In this document: positions 32,182 to 40,383 of the stretch, in pieces
Numbering within the stretch: position 1 is the stretch's first letter
Layout: every line of letters begins with the position of its first letter
Assembly: GCF_003241315.1 (NCBI RefSeq)
Contig: NZ_QFOZ01000004.1
Span: 124,001-188,000, forward strand
Origin: Lawsonella clevelandensis
Lineage (GTDB): Bacteria > Actinomycetota > Actinomycetes > Mycobacteriales > Mycobacteriaceae
DNA length: 64,000 nt
Direction: 5' to 3'
Notes under the pieces: model-generated
What the model was told of the DNA's origin: nothing
Databases searched by the model: none
The model's input: the letters and a program-made list of their open reading frames with translations, nothing else
Position numbers and translations under genes: made by a program

Positions 32182-32837
32182 TAGCTACTCCTGGAGACGT
32201 CATCCCATTTGTCTTGCGCCATTGCGCATGAATCCAGCCCTTTCGCGTTCTCTACCCACACGGTGAGGCCAAAAGACGGGTGAGATTCCGGGGAACCGGT
32301 GGCTATGCAGCCTTGTGTTTTCCCATTGTGTCGTTTCTCCACACGCGGTTTACCGACCGCATCATGGCGAGCTTCCCCAATAAGGACAGAAAACTTGTAG
32401 CCTTTATCGCTGGTGAATTTGCAGCCCCACCCGTAACTACCCCAGGTGGTTTGGGCGGATTCACGCTGCCCGTATTTTTCCGAGCAGGGGTTCACCAGCG
32501 GCACCATGGCCGCTAGGGAAGAAGAAACGGATGATGATGCTGAACTTAAGGAACTGAGTTCTTGGAGAGCATTATCTGCGCTCTGTGCCACAGTGTTGGA
32601 CCCCTCCGAGTAGCCACGGTGATACCCCTCCGCGTGGCCTGCTCGACTCCCCAATATATAGCTGCCAAAGGCAACAACAACGAGTACCAGAACAGAGACG
32701 AGAGTGGCGCCAATAACCCCCGCTGCACTCATACCCCGGGACGAATGGTCGCGTGCAGATTGTTTCTTCGAGGACGTATTAGACCGACGGCGTGAGGAAC
32801 CGCTCGAGTGGCGTGATGGTGACGTGTTTTTCGCCAT
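32181..32837 (-). CDS. Single-pass membrane protein with extracellular domain, unknown
   Basis: A 218-residue protein with a Ser/Arg/Lys-rich cytoplasmic N-terminus, one membrane segment at about residues 38-62 (GVIGATLVSVLVLVVVAFGS), a Ser-rich coiled spacer (ALQELSSLSSASSSVSSSLA) and an outer domain with four cysteines (NPCSEKYG, GWGCKF, QGCIATG, DSCAMA) that could form two disulfides. I recognise no family. It lies upstream of and overlaps the YwiC-like gene. Confidence 0.7.
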   Translation of the reverse strand: MAKNTSPSRHSSGSSRRRSNTSSKKQSARDHSSRGMSAAGVIGATLVSVLVLVVVAFGSYILGSRAGHAEGYHRGYSEGSNTVAQSADNALQELSSLSSASSSVSSSLAAMVPLVNPCSEKYGQRESAQTTWGSYGWGCKFTSDKGYKFSVLIGEARHDAVGKPRVEKRHNGKTQGCIATGSPESHPSFGLTVWVENAKGLDSCAMAQDKWDDVSRSS

Positions 32838-33106
32838 TCTTTCTTGTACCTCACATGGTGTAGTGGCTAATAGTGTCGTGGCTATTTGCTGCTGACCCCG
32901 GCTAGCTGAAAGCGAACCAGTATCTGGCGGTGGGCCTGAACTAGATTTATGTTAGCGTCCCCTATCTAGAGTAACGATTTTTCTTTCCAGGAGTAGGACA
33001 ACTCGTCCATGACGACTGGTTTTCGTCTTGTTTCCTTGTGTATTCTGCTCAGACTAAAGTGTGCGAATACTCGCATAGCCTGCGTGTTCTCATTACTATC
33101 AAAAAT
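32838..33106. other. Divergent intergenic region before lpd
   Basis: This holds the promoters of the single-pass membrane protein (minus) and of lpd (plus). No RNA element or known operator is apparent. The lpd frame is open from 33038, but the conserved part begins at the ATG at 33107, which lacks a clear ribosome site. Confidence 0.4.
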
Positions 33107-34470
33107 ATGGCTCAGCATACGCGCACTACCGCTTCCACAACATCATCGTCCCCACAGTATACGGATCTGCTGGTCCTGGGGGCTGGACCCGGCGGCTACG
33201 TGGCCGCTATCCGCGCCGCCCAACTGGGTCTACGCGTCACCATCGTGGAGGAAAAATACTGGGGAGGCGTGTGCCTCAACGTGGGGTGTATTCCCTCCAA
33301 AGCGCTTCTCAAAAATGCGGAAGTCGCCAACATCATGCTGCACCACGCCACCGAATTCGGGATAGTGGCCGATAACATCAGCATGGATTTTGGGGTAGCC
33401 CATGCCCGCAGCCGAAAAGTGTCCGCCAACATTGTGAAGGGCGTGCACTACCTCATGCGGAAAAACAAGATCACGGAGGTAAACGGGCACGGCACGTTCT
33501 GCGACGCGCACACCATGGAGGTAACAACCGCGGAGGGAACCGTCACCATCAGTTTTGATACCTGCATTATTGCCACCGGATCCCACGTGGCACAGCTACC
33601 CAACGTAGAGATGGGTGGGCCAGTTGTCTCCTACGAAGAACAGATTCTCAACCCCCAGCTACCGCACAGCATTGTCATTGTGGGCGCATCGCCAAACAGT
33701 ATCGAAAACTGGGGATAACGCTGCGTACCGGTTATAAAACTACCGCGGTGGAACGCACCGGCAGCGATCCTGATAGTGGCGTAGCCGTCACCATCGCCCC
33801 CGTCACAGCGGCAGATGTGGAACCGGAAACTATCTACGCAGAACGCTGCCTTATCTCCACAGGGTTCCGCCCTAACGTAGAGGGGTATGGTTTAGAGAAT
33901 ACGGGCGTGGAGCTAACGCAACGCGGCGCTATTGCGGTTGATGACGTCATGCGAACCTCCGTCTCACATATTTTCGCCATCGGTGATGTTACGGCGAAAC
34001 TACAGCTTGCCCATGTCGCGGAAGCACAAGGCGTGGTAGCAGCGGAAACTATCGCAGGGGTGGAGACTGTGTCGCTGGGTGACTACCGCATGATGCCGCG
34101 TGCCACCTTCTGTAACCCTCAAGTGGCCAGTTTTGGCCTTACGGAGGAGCAGGCACGGGCTGCCGCCGCCGAGAACCCGGAGTTAGACGTGCGGGTGTCT
34201 ACATTCCCCTTCAGCGCGAATGGCAAAGCGCAAGGCTTGGGGGAAGCGCAGGGCTTCGTGAAGATTGTGGCCGACGGGCACTATGGGGAACTCTTGGGTG
34301 CGCACATGGTGGGGCCGCATGTTTCTGAGCTACTGCCGGAGCTAGTACTAGCACACAAGTGGGAACTGACCACGGAGGAGATCGCCCGCACTGTACACGT
34401 TCACCCCACCTTGGCGGAGGCTTTGAAAGAGGCTACCGAGGGTGTGCTGGGGACAATGATTAACCTCTAG
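33107..34470 (+). pseudogene. lpd: Dihydrolipoamide dehydrogenase, disrupted by an out-of-frame internal deletion
   Basis: Lpd is the E3 flavoprotein of pyruvate and 2-oxoglutarate dehydrogenases. The first frame has FAD-binding LLVLGAGPGGYVAAIRAAQL, the redox disulfide GGVCLNVGCIPSKALL and CIIATGSHVAQLP, then reaches PHSIVIVGA and leaves frame near 33690, stopping at 33718. In another frame IAKQYRKLGITLRTGYKTTA resumes, then HIFAIGDVTAKLQLAHVAEA and the active-site HVHPTLAEALKEA, ending at 34470. The NAD-binding GAGAIGMEFAY...DRVLPNED block is missing: about 38 codons, or roughly 115 bp, which fits the frame change. Reconstructed length would be about 492 residues. Otherwise intact. Confidence 0.9.
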
Positions 34471-34522
34471 TGGCACCGGTTTAACCCGCAGCGCCAGCCG
34501 CATAGCAGCGGCGCTACATTCG

Positions 34523-35629
34523 CTACATTTCTGAATAGGTGAGGCGGGTGAGTACCGCGCGATGGTCTGTTCCGGAGACGTCCGCCACGGTGGAGCCAGC
34601 TGTGTGCCAGTGAGATTTCGACACGAAAATATGGTCGATGGGCACACCCAGTGGGCGCGGTAGGTAGGTGGGCCAGGTTCCCACGGAGCCGCTCTTCTTT
34701 TCTGCCAGTGCATCCACGCAGGCACCCATGTCCGCTAGGCCACCGTGCCACGGTGTTGCATTCATATCCCCCGCCATAATGAGGTTTTCTGCCTGTGGGC
34801 CGTGGCACATGTCCACCATTTGTTTCAATTCGTGGCGCCACTGTCCAGTGTGGAGAAGATTCGGCTGGTAAACATGGCCGGCAACAATCGTTGGCAGGTA
34901 TGCGAAATTAGCGTCACGATTCTGCGGCACTACCGTCACTGCCCCAAGTGATGTATCCGGGGTAATACTCTCGTTTACTTCATAGGTTCCAAAGTAGACG
35001 GATACCAGCAGGATAGTTTGATAGTCCCTACTGCTGCCCCGCAGAGTACGTGGAACGGACTGGAACATTTGCATGGGGCTGCCCGCTTTTTCCATCAGCT
35101 GTGCCACAAGTTTGGCGGTGCCTTTTGTGGTTTCGGAAAGCATGACAATGTCTGCCCCCACAGAGTTCGCTAGTTTTGCGATGGTGACGGGCGACGCTCC
35201 ACTGTTGTAGCTGTTGAGGGACATGACGGTGATGTCTGTTCCGAAGTATCCCTTGTTGGGGGTTGCGACAGTTTTAAGGGGGTCTACGCGGAGTCCGTCA
35301 CCCCACCCAATGCTGACGTGGGCGAAGGTAGCCACCATGGTAATCGCCATGAAGAGGGCGGATACGCGGCGGGGAAGATTGCGGTGCCAGCGTATAGCGA
35401 ACACGATGGTGCTGGCGATGAGGGCAAGGAATGAGATGACGATCCAGATACCGCGGGGGGCGAAGATTTGGGCGAAAACTGGCTGCATGCTCAGCCATTT
35501 CCCGGGGTAGACGGAAAGCGCAAGCAGCACTGCAGTAATGATAAGTGCAGCCAACCAGCGGGGGGGAATAGCCCGCCGCATATCCTTCTGGACGAAGGGA
35601 GGCGTTGGATTATGCTCAGTCTCCGTCAT
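34523..35629 (-). CDS. Membrane-anchored endonuclease/exonuclease/phosphatase (EEP) family protein
   Basis: Three N-terminal membrane segments (WLAALIITAVLLALSVYPG, IWIVISFLALIASTIVFAI, LFMAITMVATFAHVSIGW) precede an EEP domain facing outward: ITVMSLNSYN, IVMLSETTKG (metal Glu), LIMAGDMNATPWHGG, PIDHIFVSK and the catalytic SGTDHRAVL. Relatives act as lipid or phosphodiester hydrolases, or as nucleases outside the membrane. The substrate is unknown. Directly beyond the stop, GAATGTAGC is repeated with a second in-frame TAG. Confidence 0.85.
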   Translation of the reverse strand: MTETEHNPTPPFVQKDMRRAIPPRWLAALIITAVLLALSVYPGKWLSMQPVFAQIFAPRGIWIVISFLALIASTIVFAIRWHRNLPRRVSALFMAITMVATFAHVSIGWGDGLRVDPLKTVATPNKGYFGTDITVMSLNSYNSGASPVTIAKLANSVGADIVMLSETTKGTAKLVAQLMEKAGSPMQMFQSVPRTLRGSSRDYQTILLVSVYFGTYEVNESITPDTSLGAVTVVPQNRDANFAYLPTIVAGHVYQPNLLHTGQWRHELKQMVDMCHGPQAENLIMAGDMNATPWHGGLADMGACVDALAEKKSGSVGTWPTYLPRPLGVPIDHIFVSKSHWHTAGSTVADVSGTDHRAVLTRLTYSEM

Positions 35630-35706
35630 ATCTCCTAACCTACCGTCTGATTCTATAAAAGGCAGATCAACGGCAAAAGCAATGCTTTCGACACTATGCT
35701 AGAACT

Positions 35707-36540
35707 ATGACGTGGACTTCTGACGATCACCCCCACACAGCATCCTCTCCCAACTCTTCCTCCTCCCCATCTGCCCCCGCTTCTGTCTCCGTCTCTGCCT
35801 CTCGTGCGGCGTCGCAGGATTCGCCTGAGATACAGCGCTGGCAGGACTGTCGCGGCCTTCTGCTGGACTTGGACGGCGTTATTACCCCCACTCTCGATAT
35901 TCATAAACGCGCCTGGTTCAACCTTTTTGCCCCCTACATTGAAAAACGTGCGGCAGAACTTCACACTCCACTGGCCCCCTATACAATGGAGGACTACTTC
36001 ACCTACGTGGATGGGCGGCATCGTCTTGATGGAGTGCGTGACGTCCTGCGGTCGCGTAATCTTCCCGAGGCGGATAATCCGGACATCGTGGAGCAATTGG
36101 GTCTGAAAAAAAACGCTGAGTTTATGGAAACTCTAGAGCGGGACGGTATTCAGGCTTACCCGGGGAGTGCGGCTGTTATTGATGCCGCGCAACATTTAGG
36201 TATCCCCTACGCGGTGGTGTCCTCCTCGCGGAATACGCGCCCGGTACTGCGTGCTGCCCACCTCTTGGAGCGTTTTGACGTCATTGTGGACGGTAATACT
36301 GCCGAGGAAAAGCATCTCCGTGGCAAGCCCGCCCCAGACACCTACCTGTATGCGGCGGAACTATTGGGACTTCCGGCCGCAGACTGTGCCGTGTTTGAAG
36401 ACGCCGCCGCCGGGGTAGCAGCAGGCCGGGCGGGGGGCTTTGGCCTGGTTGTTGGTGTGAACCGCGGCACGGGGGAAACTGAACTGATATCCGCCGGTGC
36501 AGACATTGTTGTCGACGATTTAGGAGACACCCTAGCATGA
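35707..36540 (+). CDS. Beta-phosphoglucomutase-like HAD hydrolase
   Basis: A 277-residue HAD protein: LLLDLDGVITPT (nucleophile Asp and general acid/base Asp region), VVSSSRNT, RGKPAPDTYLYAA (Lys) and VFEDAAAGVAAGRAGGF (acidic motif IV). The helical cap with EDYFTYVDGRHRLDGV is the beta-PGM type. Its stop overlaps the start of the GH65 gene (ATGA). Together these are a phosphorylase plus beta-phosphoglucomutase pair: the phosphorylase releases beta-glucose 1-phosphate and this enzyme makes glucose 6-phosphate. The first 40 residues are Ser/Pro-rich and dispensable looking. Confidence 0.88.
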   Translation: MTWTSDDHPHTASSPNSSSSPSAPASVSVSASRAASQDSPEIQRWQDCRGLLLDLDGVITPTLDIHKRAWFNLFAPYIEKRAAELHTPLAPYTMEDYFTYVDGRHRLDGVRDVLRSRNLPEADNPDIVEQLGLKKNAEFMETLERDGIQAYPGSAAVIDAAQHLGIPYAVVSSSRNTRPVLRAAHLLERFDVIVDGNTAEEKHLRGKPAPDTYLYAAELLGLPAADCAVFEDAAAGVAAGRAGGFGLVVGVNRGTGETELISAGADIVVDDLGDTLA

Positions 36541-38963
36541 CACCCGATCACCCCAACCTGCGCAGTTACTTCGCCGAACCCACCATCGACCGCTCCACCC
36601 ACCCCATTGATCCATGGCGGTGGATCGAAACCGCCCCACCCACCTCCGATCTTGGTGTTGCAGAATCAGTTTTTACCGTGGGTAATGGCTACTTGGGGGT
36701 GCGGGGTAACCCAGAAGAGGGGCGTGACTACACTCTCAATGGCACATACGTGAATGGCCTCCACGAAACATGGAATATTCAGCACGCGGAGGACGCCTAT
36801 GGTCTGGCGCGCGTTGGACAGTCCATTGTGAATGCCCCCGATGCGAAAACTATCCGTATTTATGTTGATGATGAACCCTTCCGCATTTCCCGCGCAGACC
36901 TTTCTTACTATGAGCGCTCCCTCGATTTTCGGGACGGTGTTCTCCGCCGCTCTATAGAGTGGCGGACACCCGCCGGAAAACGCGTCCTTATGGACTTCAC
37001 TCGCCTAGTTTCTCTGACGGATCGTCACCTGGGAATTGAAGAAGTCCGCATTGTGCTGCCGGAGGATTCCGCCCCCGTCATGCTCTCTTCCCAGATTATG
37101 AATCGGCAGGATGGGCAGGATGAGTTCGGGTCGGCCACCTCTGCAAGCCGCCCCGCTAGCCCCGAAGATGTTACGCAAGCAACGGTGAATACGGGGTCTG
37201 ATCCGCGCCGGGCAGACCATTTCCAGTCACGTGTGTTTGTGCCCGTTATGCAGGTGAATGAGGGGGAGAAAATTGCCCTCGGCTATCGGATAAAGAATTC
37301 CGGCATGGCACTTGTGGTGGGTGCCGACCATGATTTCTCAACCTCTAACGACTTCTATGTATCGTCCTCGGCAGCACCGGATATGGCGAAAGTGCAGTAT
37401 CACGTCGATGCGCGGCCGGGGGAGGAAATTGTTCTTACCAAGTATTTCTCGTATCACGATTCCTACCGTGCTTCTGTCAGTGAATTGATGGATCGTGTGG
37501 AGGAAACATTACAGCGTGCCCATAAACATGGGCCCATGGATTATGTGGAATCGCAGCGGGAGTGGCTGGCAGATTTCTGGGATCGTGCCGACGTGGAGAT
37601 CCCCGACCAGCCGGAGCTACAACAAGCGGTGCGGTGGAACATGTTTCAGCTTATCCAGTCCACGGCCCGCGCAGAAGATTTAGGTATTGCGGCAAAAGGT
37701 GTGACGGGATCCGGCTACTGTGGGCATTACTTCTGGGACACGGAAATCTACGTTATGCCATTCCTGACGTACACCATGCCGCAGGTGGCGCGAAATGCGT
37801 TGCGGTTCCGCTACCGAATGCTGCCGAAAGCACGAGCACGGGCGGCTGAACTGGACCAGCGTGGTGCCCTCTACCCGTGGCGCACTATTAACGGGGAGGA
37901 AGCTAGCGCATACTATGCAGCGGGCACAGCCCAGTACCATATTGATGCGGATATTACGTATGCCACCGTGCAGTATGCGCGTGCTACCGGCGATGCGGAT
38001 TTCCTCTTCCACGAGGCCATCGACATTCTGGTGGAGACCGCCCGCCTATGGGAGGATTTGGGCTTTTTTGGGGATGACGGAAAATTCCATATTCATGGAG
38101 TGACCGGCCCCGACGAGTACACCACCGTCGTCAACGATAACCTTTTCACTAACGTCATGGCCCGCTACAACATGCGAGTGGCCGCTGAATGGATAGAGCG
38201 CTTGCATGATGTGGAGGAGAACTACTTTGAGGAAATGGTGCGGCGTCTGCATCTGCGCCCCGAGGAGCCAGAGGAATGGCGTAAAGCGGCAGACGCTATG
38301 TACATTCCCTTCGACGATGAACATGGTATTCACCCGCAGGATGCACACTTCCTAGAAAGGGAGGTGTGGAATAAGGGCCAGGAGCAGCCGAAGCGTCCAC
38401 TTCTGCTGCATTATCACCCACTGACGATTTACCGCTACCAGGTTATTAAGCAGGCTGATGTTGTGTTGGCGCTTTTCCTGCGTGGGTCTGAATTCAGTGA
38501 GAAGGCGCGCCGGGCGGACTTTGATTACTACGATCCGCTGACGACGGGGGATTCTTCGCTGTCGTCGGTGGTGCAGTGCATTGTGGCTGCTGAGTTGGGG
38601 TATGACGCGCATGCGCAAGAGTTGTTCCGGCATGCGGTGTATGTTGACCTGTGCAATTTGCATGGGAATTCGTCCGATGGGTTGCATATTGCTTCGTGTG
38701 GTGGTGTGTGGTCTGCGCTGGTGTTTGGTTTTGGTGGTTTGCGGGATTATGACGGCCGCTGGACCATTGATCCTGTTTTGCCGGAGAAGTGGGAGTGCAT
38801 GCGCTATCGCGTGCAATTGCGGGGGTCGCGGTTGCGGGTGGAAGTGCGTCCGGATGAAGTGGAGTTGGAATGTGATTCGGCGGTGGAGATGCCTTTGGAA
38901 GTATGGGGACAGTCTGTCTCGCTGAAGGCTGGCCAGAAGTGTGTGGTGAAGAAGCCAAAGTAG
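36537..38963 (+). CDS. GH65 disaccharide phosphorylase (trehalose/maltose/kojibiose type)
   Basis: An 808-residue glycoside hydrolase family 65 protein. VFTVGNGYLGVRGN at the N-terminus, KGVTGSGYCGHYFWDTEIYV and the catalytic-acid segment HGVTGPDEYTTVVNDN with Glu527 are diagnostic; SCGGVWSALVFGFGG lies near the C-terminus. It should cleave an alpha-linked glucose disaccharide with phosphate to give beta-glucose 1-phosphate; trehalose or maltose is likely but not decided. It is coupled by a 4-bp overlap to the beta-phosphoglucomutase-like gene. The same pair occurs in mycobacteria (Rv3400-Rv3401), where the locus is elsewhere. Confidence 0.92.
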   Translation: MTPDHPNLRSYFAEPTIDRSTHPIDPWRWIETAPPTSDLGVAESVFTVGNGYLGVRGNPEEGRDYTLNGTYVNGLHETWNIQHAEDAYGLARVGQSIVNAPDAKTIRIYVDDEPFRISRADLSYYERSLDFRDGVLRRSIEWRTPAGKRVLMDFTRLVSLTDRHLGIEEVRIVLPEDSAPVMLSSQIMNRQDGQDEFGSATSASRPASPEDVTQATVNTGSDPRRADHFQSRVFVPVMQVNEGEKIALGYRIKNSGMALVVGADHDFSTSNDFYVSSSAAPDMAKVQYHVDARPGEEIVLTKYFSYHDSYRASVSELMDRVEETLQRAHKHGPMDYVESQREWLADFWDRADVEIPDQPELQQAVRWNMFQLIQSTARAEDLGIAAKGVTGSGYCGHYFWDTEIYVMPFLTYTMPQVARNALRFRYRMLPKARARAAELDQRGALYPWRTINGEEASAYYAAGTAQYHIDADITYATVQYARATGDADFLFHEAIDILVETARLWEDLGFFGDDGKFHIHGVTGPDEYTTVVNDNLFTNVMARYNMRVAAEWIERLHDVEENYFEEMVRRLHLRPEEPEEWRKAADAMYIPFDDEHGIHPQDAHFLEREVWNKGQEQPKRPLLLHYHPLTIYRYQVIKQADVVLALFLRGSEFSEKARRADFDYYDPLTTGDSSLSSVVQCIVAAELGYDAHAQELFRHAVYVDLCNLHGNSSDGLHIASCGGVWSALVFGFGGLRDYDGRWTIDPVLPEKWECMRYRVQLRGSRLRVEVRPDEVELECDSAVEMPLEVWGQSVSLKAGQKCVVKKPK

Positions 38964-39012
38964 ATAATGACGGATATTGTGCTGTGATAAGTCTGCCACT
39001 TATTTGTCTGTA

Positions 39013-39028
39013 AGTGACTTAAATCACA
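39013..39028. promoter_or_regulatory. Putative GlxR/CRP-type binding site
   Basis: AGTGACTTAAATCACA matches TGTGA-N6-TCACA except for the first base. In C. glutamicum the cAMP-responsive regulator GlxR binds such sites, including upstream of sdhCAB. The distance of about 390 bp from sdhC implies a long leader or a distal promoter. Confidence 0.6.
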
Positions 39029-39050
39029 TTTATAGATAACCTCATTACTC

Positions 39051-39115
39051 GTTTTTTGTGACACAAATTACCGGTCGATGAAGTAAGACATCTACCCGGT
39101 TTGTGTCGCAAAAAC
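39051..39115. repeat. Imperfect inverted repeat upstream of sdhC
   Basis: GTTTTTTGTGACACAAATTA then CCGG (39051-39074) pairs imperfectly with CCGGTTTGTGTCGCAAAAAC (39096-39115). It could terminate the GH65 transcript or bind a regulator. Confidence 0.55.
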
Positions 39116-39295
39116 CATTACTAGACCATTATTTTGAACACACTTTAGTACTGGAGTAACTCTACATAATCACTAAATAAGCTGGTGAACGTATTTTTAG
39201 GGAACATTATTCCCACGTTTTTATCTTTCCTTCTTCTTTACAAAAGAAAACTCTTATTTAAATAAGCTCGGTGACCTCTCGAACGACGCACCCGT

Positions 39296-39317
39296 GTTGT
39301 GTTTTTAAAAACACAAC
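39296..39317. promoter_or_regulatory. 22-bp perfect palindrome in the sdhC leader
   Basis: GTTGTGTTTTT followed by its exact complement AAAAACACAAC, with flanking CACCC (39289-39293) and GGGTG (39321-39325) able to extend the stem past small bulges. It lies about 105 bp before sdhC. It may be an operator or an RNA hairpin. Confidence 0.55.
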
Positions 39318-39420
39318 TAAGGGTGTCCTAACCTGCAAAAAGGGCATTTTTTACGAATCTTAGAAGCTACTAAAAAGCGTTAGAGTTAAGTCAGGTAAAC
39401 CCGAACAATAGGGAGGTTCC

Positions 39421-40305
39421 ATGGCCGGAAACAGTACCGCCGTCGCAGAGCGCAATACGGCGAAGACCGGCACCACTAATCGCGCTCACCTCCGCAAGAA
39501 GCCTGGTTACCCAAGCTGGGTCGCCAAGTTCATCATGGCCATCACTGGCTGGATTTTCTCACTCTTCTTGCTCGTCCACATGATCGGTAACTTGAAGATG
39601 TTCAAGAGTACTTACACGATCACGCAGCACGACCTCGCCAAGGGCTACTCACCTGACCAGATCGGTCAGCAAGCCCAGGCAATGAATGACTACGCACACT
39701 GGCTCCGCACCCTACTCGGTGGCCTTTTCGGCTACGAAGGCGTGCTGTGGGTATTCCGCATTGTGCTGCTCATTTGTATCATCCTGCACTTCGCCTCCGG
39801 CATTCTGCTTGCCGTTCGCGGACGCCAGGCACACGGTAGCGGCCCCCGTAAGGTCAGCACTGCTCGTGGTGTATCTGCTCGCTTCATGATCATTTCTGGT
39901 CTGATCCTGGCATGCTTCATCGTCTACCACATCCTCGACTTAACTGTTGGTGACACCGGCGCTGACTTCGAACATGGCGATGCATACAACAACATGATCT
40001 CCTCGTTCGATCGTCCTGGTGTTGCTACCTTCTACGTCATCACCATGCTGCTTCTGCTCATTCACATTGAGCACGGTGTTGCTACTACCGCTAACGATTT
40101 CGGTGCCACAGGCCGTCGCCTGCGCGCTGCCTTCTCGATCATCGGCGGCATCATCGCTGGCCTCATTGTTCTCGGCAACCTGGTCATCGTTATCTGCGTT
40201 GCCAGTGGCGCCATCGATCACGTTGATGTCGCTATCCCCAACCAGGGATATGACGGAACTGCTCACGCCGCCATGGCTGCGGCTGCCCTGAGCATGATCG
40301 CCTAG
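39421..40305 (+). CDS. sdhC: Succinate dehydrogenase cytochrome b subunit
   Basis: The membrane anchor of the succinate:menaquinone oxidoreductase. At 294 residues it has about five membrane segments (for example AKFIMAITGWIFSLFLLVHM near residue 35 and MIISGLILACFIVYHILDLT near 160) with membrane-embedded histidines for haem, fitting the single-subunit di-haem anchor of corynebacteria. The first 30 residues and the C-terminus are polar. The start is ATG with GGGAGG upstream. First gene of sdhCAB. Confidence 0.93.
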   Translation: MAGNSTAVAERNTAKTGTTNRAHLRKKPGYPSWVAKFIMAITGWIFSLFLLVHMIGNLKMFKSTYTITQHDLAKGYSPDQIGQQAQAMNDYAHWLRTLLGGLFGYEGVLWVFRIVLLICIILHFASGILLAVRGRQAHGSGPRKVSTARGVSARFMIISGLILACFIVYHILDLTVGDTGADFEHGDAYNNMISSFDRPGVATFYVITMLLLLIHIEHGVATTANDFGATGRRLRAAFSIIGGIIAGLIVLGNLVIVICVASGAIDHVDVAIPNQGYDGTAHAAMAAAALSMIA

Positions 40306-40383
40306 TTCACCCTCATAAGCTTCTGGTAACACACCTCTACCCTCGAAGCTTTCCAAGCTAAAGAAGATAAGGAGACGCAGGCA

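Larger units (their letters stand above)
38964..39420. other. Long regulatory region upstream of sdhCAB
   Basis: These 457 bp hold no gene. In order: a CRP/GlxR-like site at 39013-39028, a long imperfect inverted repeat (39051-39115), AT-rich sequence with likely promoter, a 22-bp perfect palindrome (39296-39317) with flanking CACCC/GGGTG that can extend the hairpin, and a weak iron-box-like sequence (39318-39336). The leader ends with GGGAGG 5 bases before the sdhC ATG. Confidence 0.6.

Noticed and set aside
39318..39336. Iron-box-like TAAGGGTGTCCTAACCTGC before sdhC
   Set aside because: Only 13 of 19 positions match the DtxR consensus and the central part is poor.
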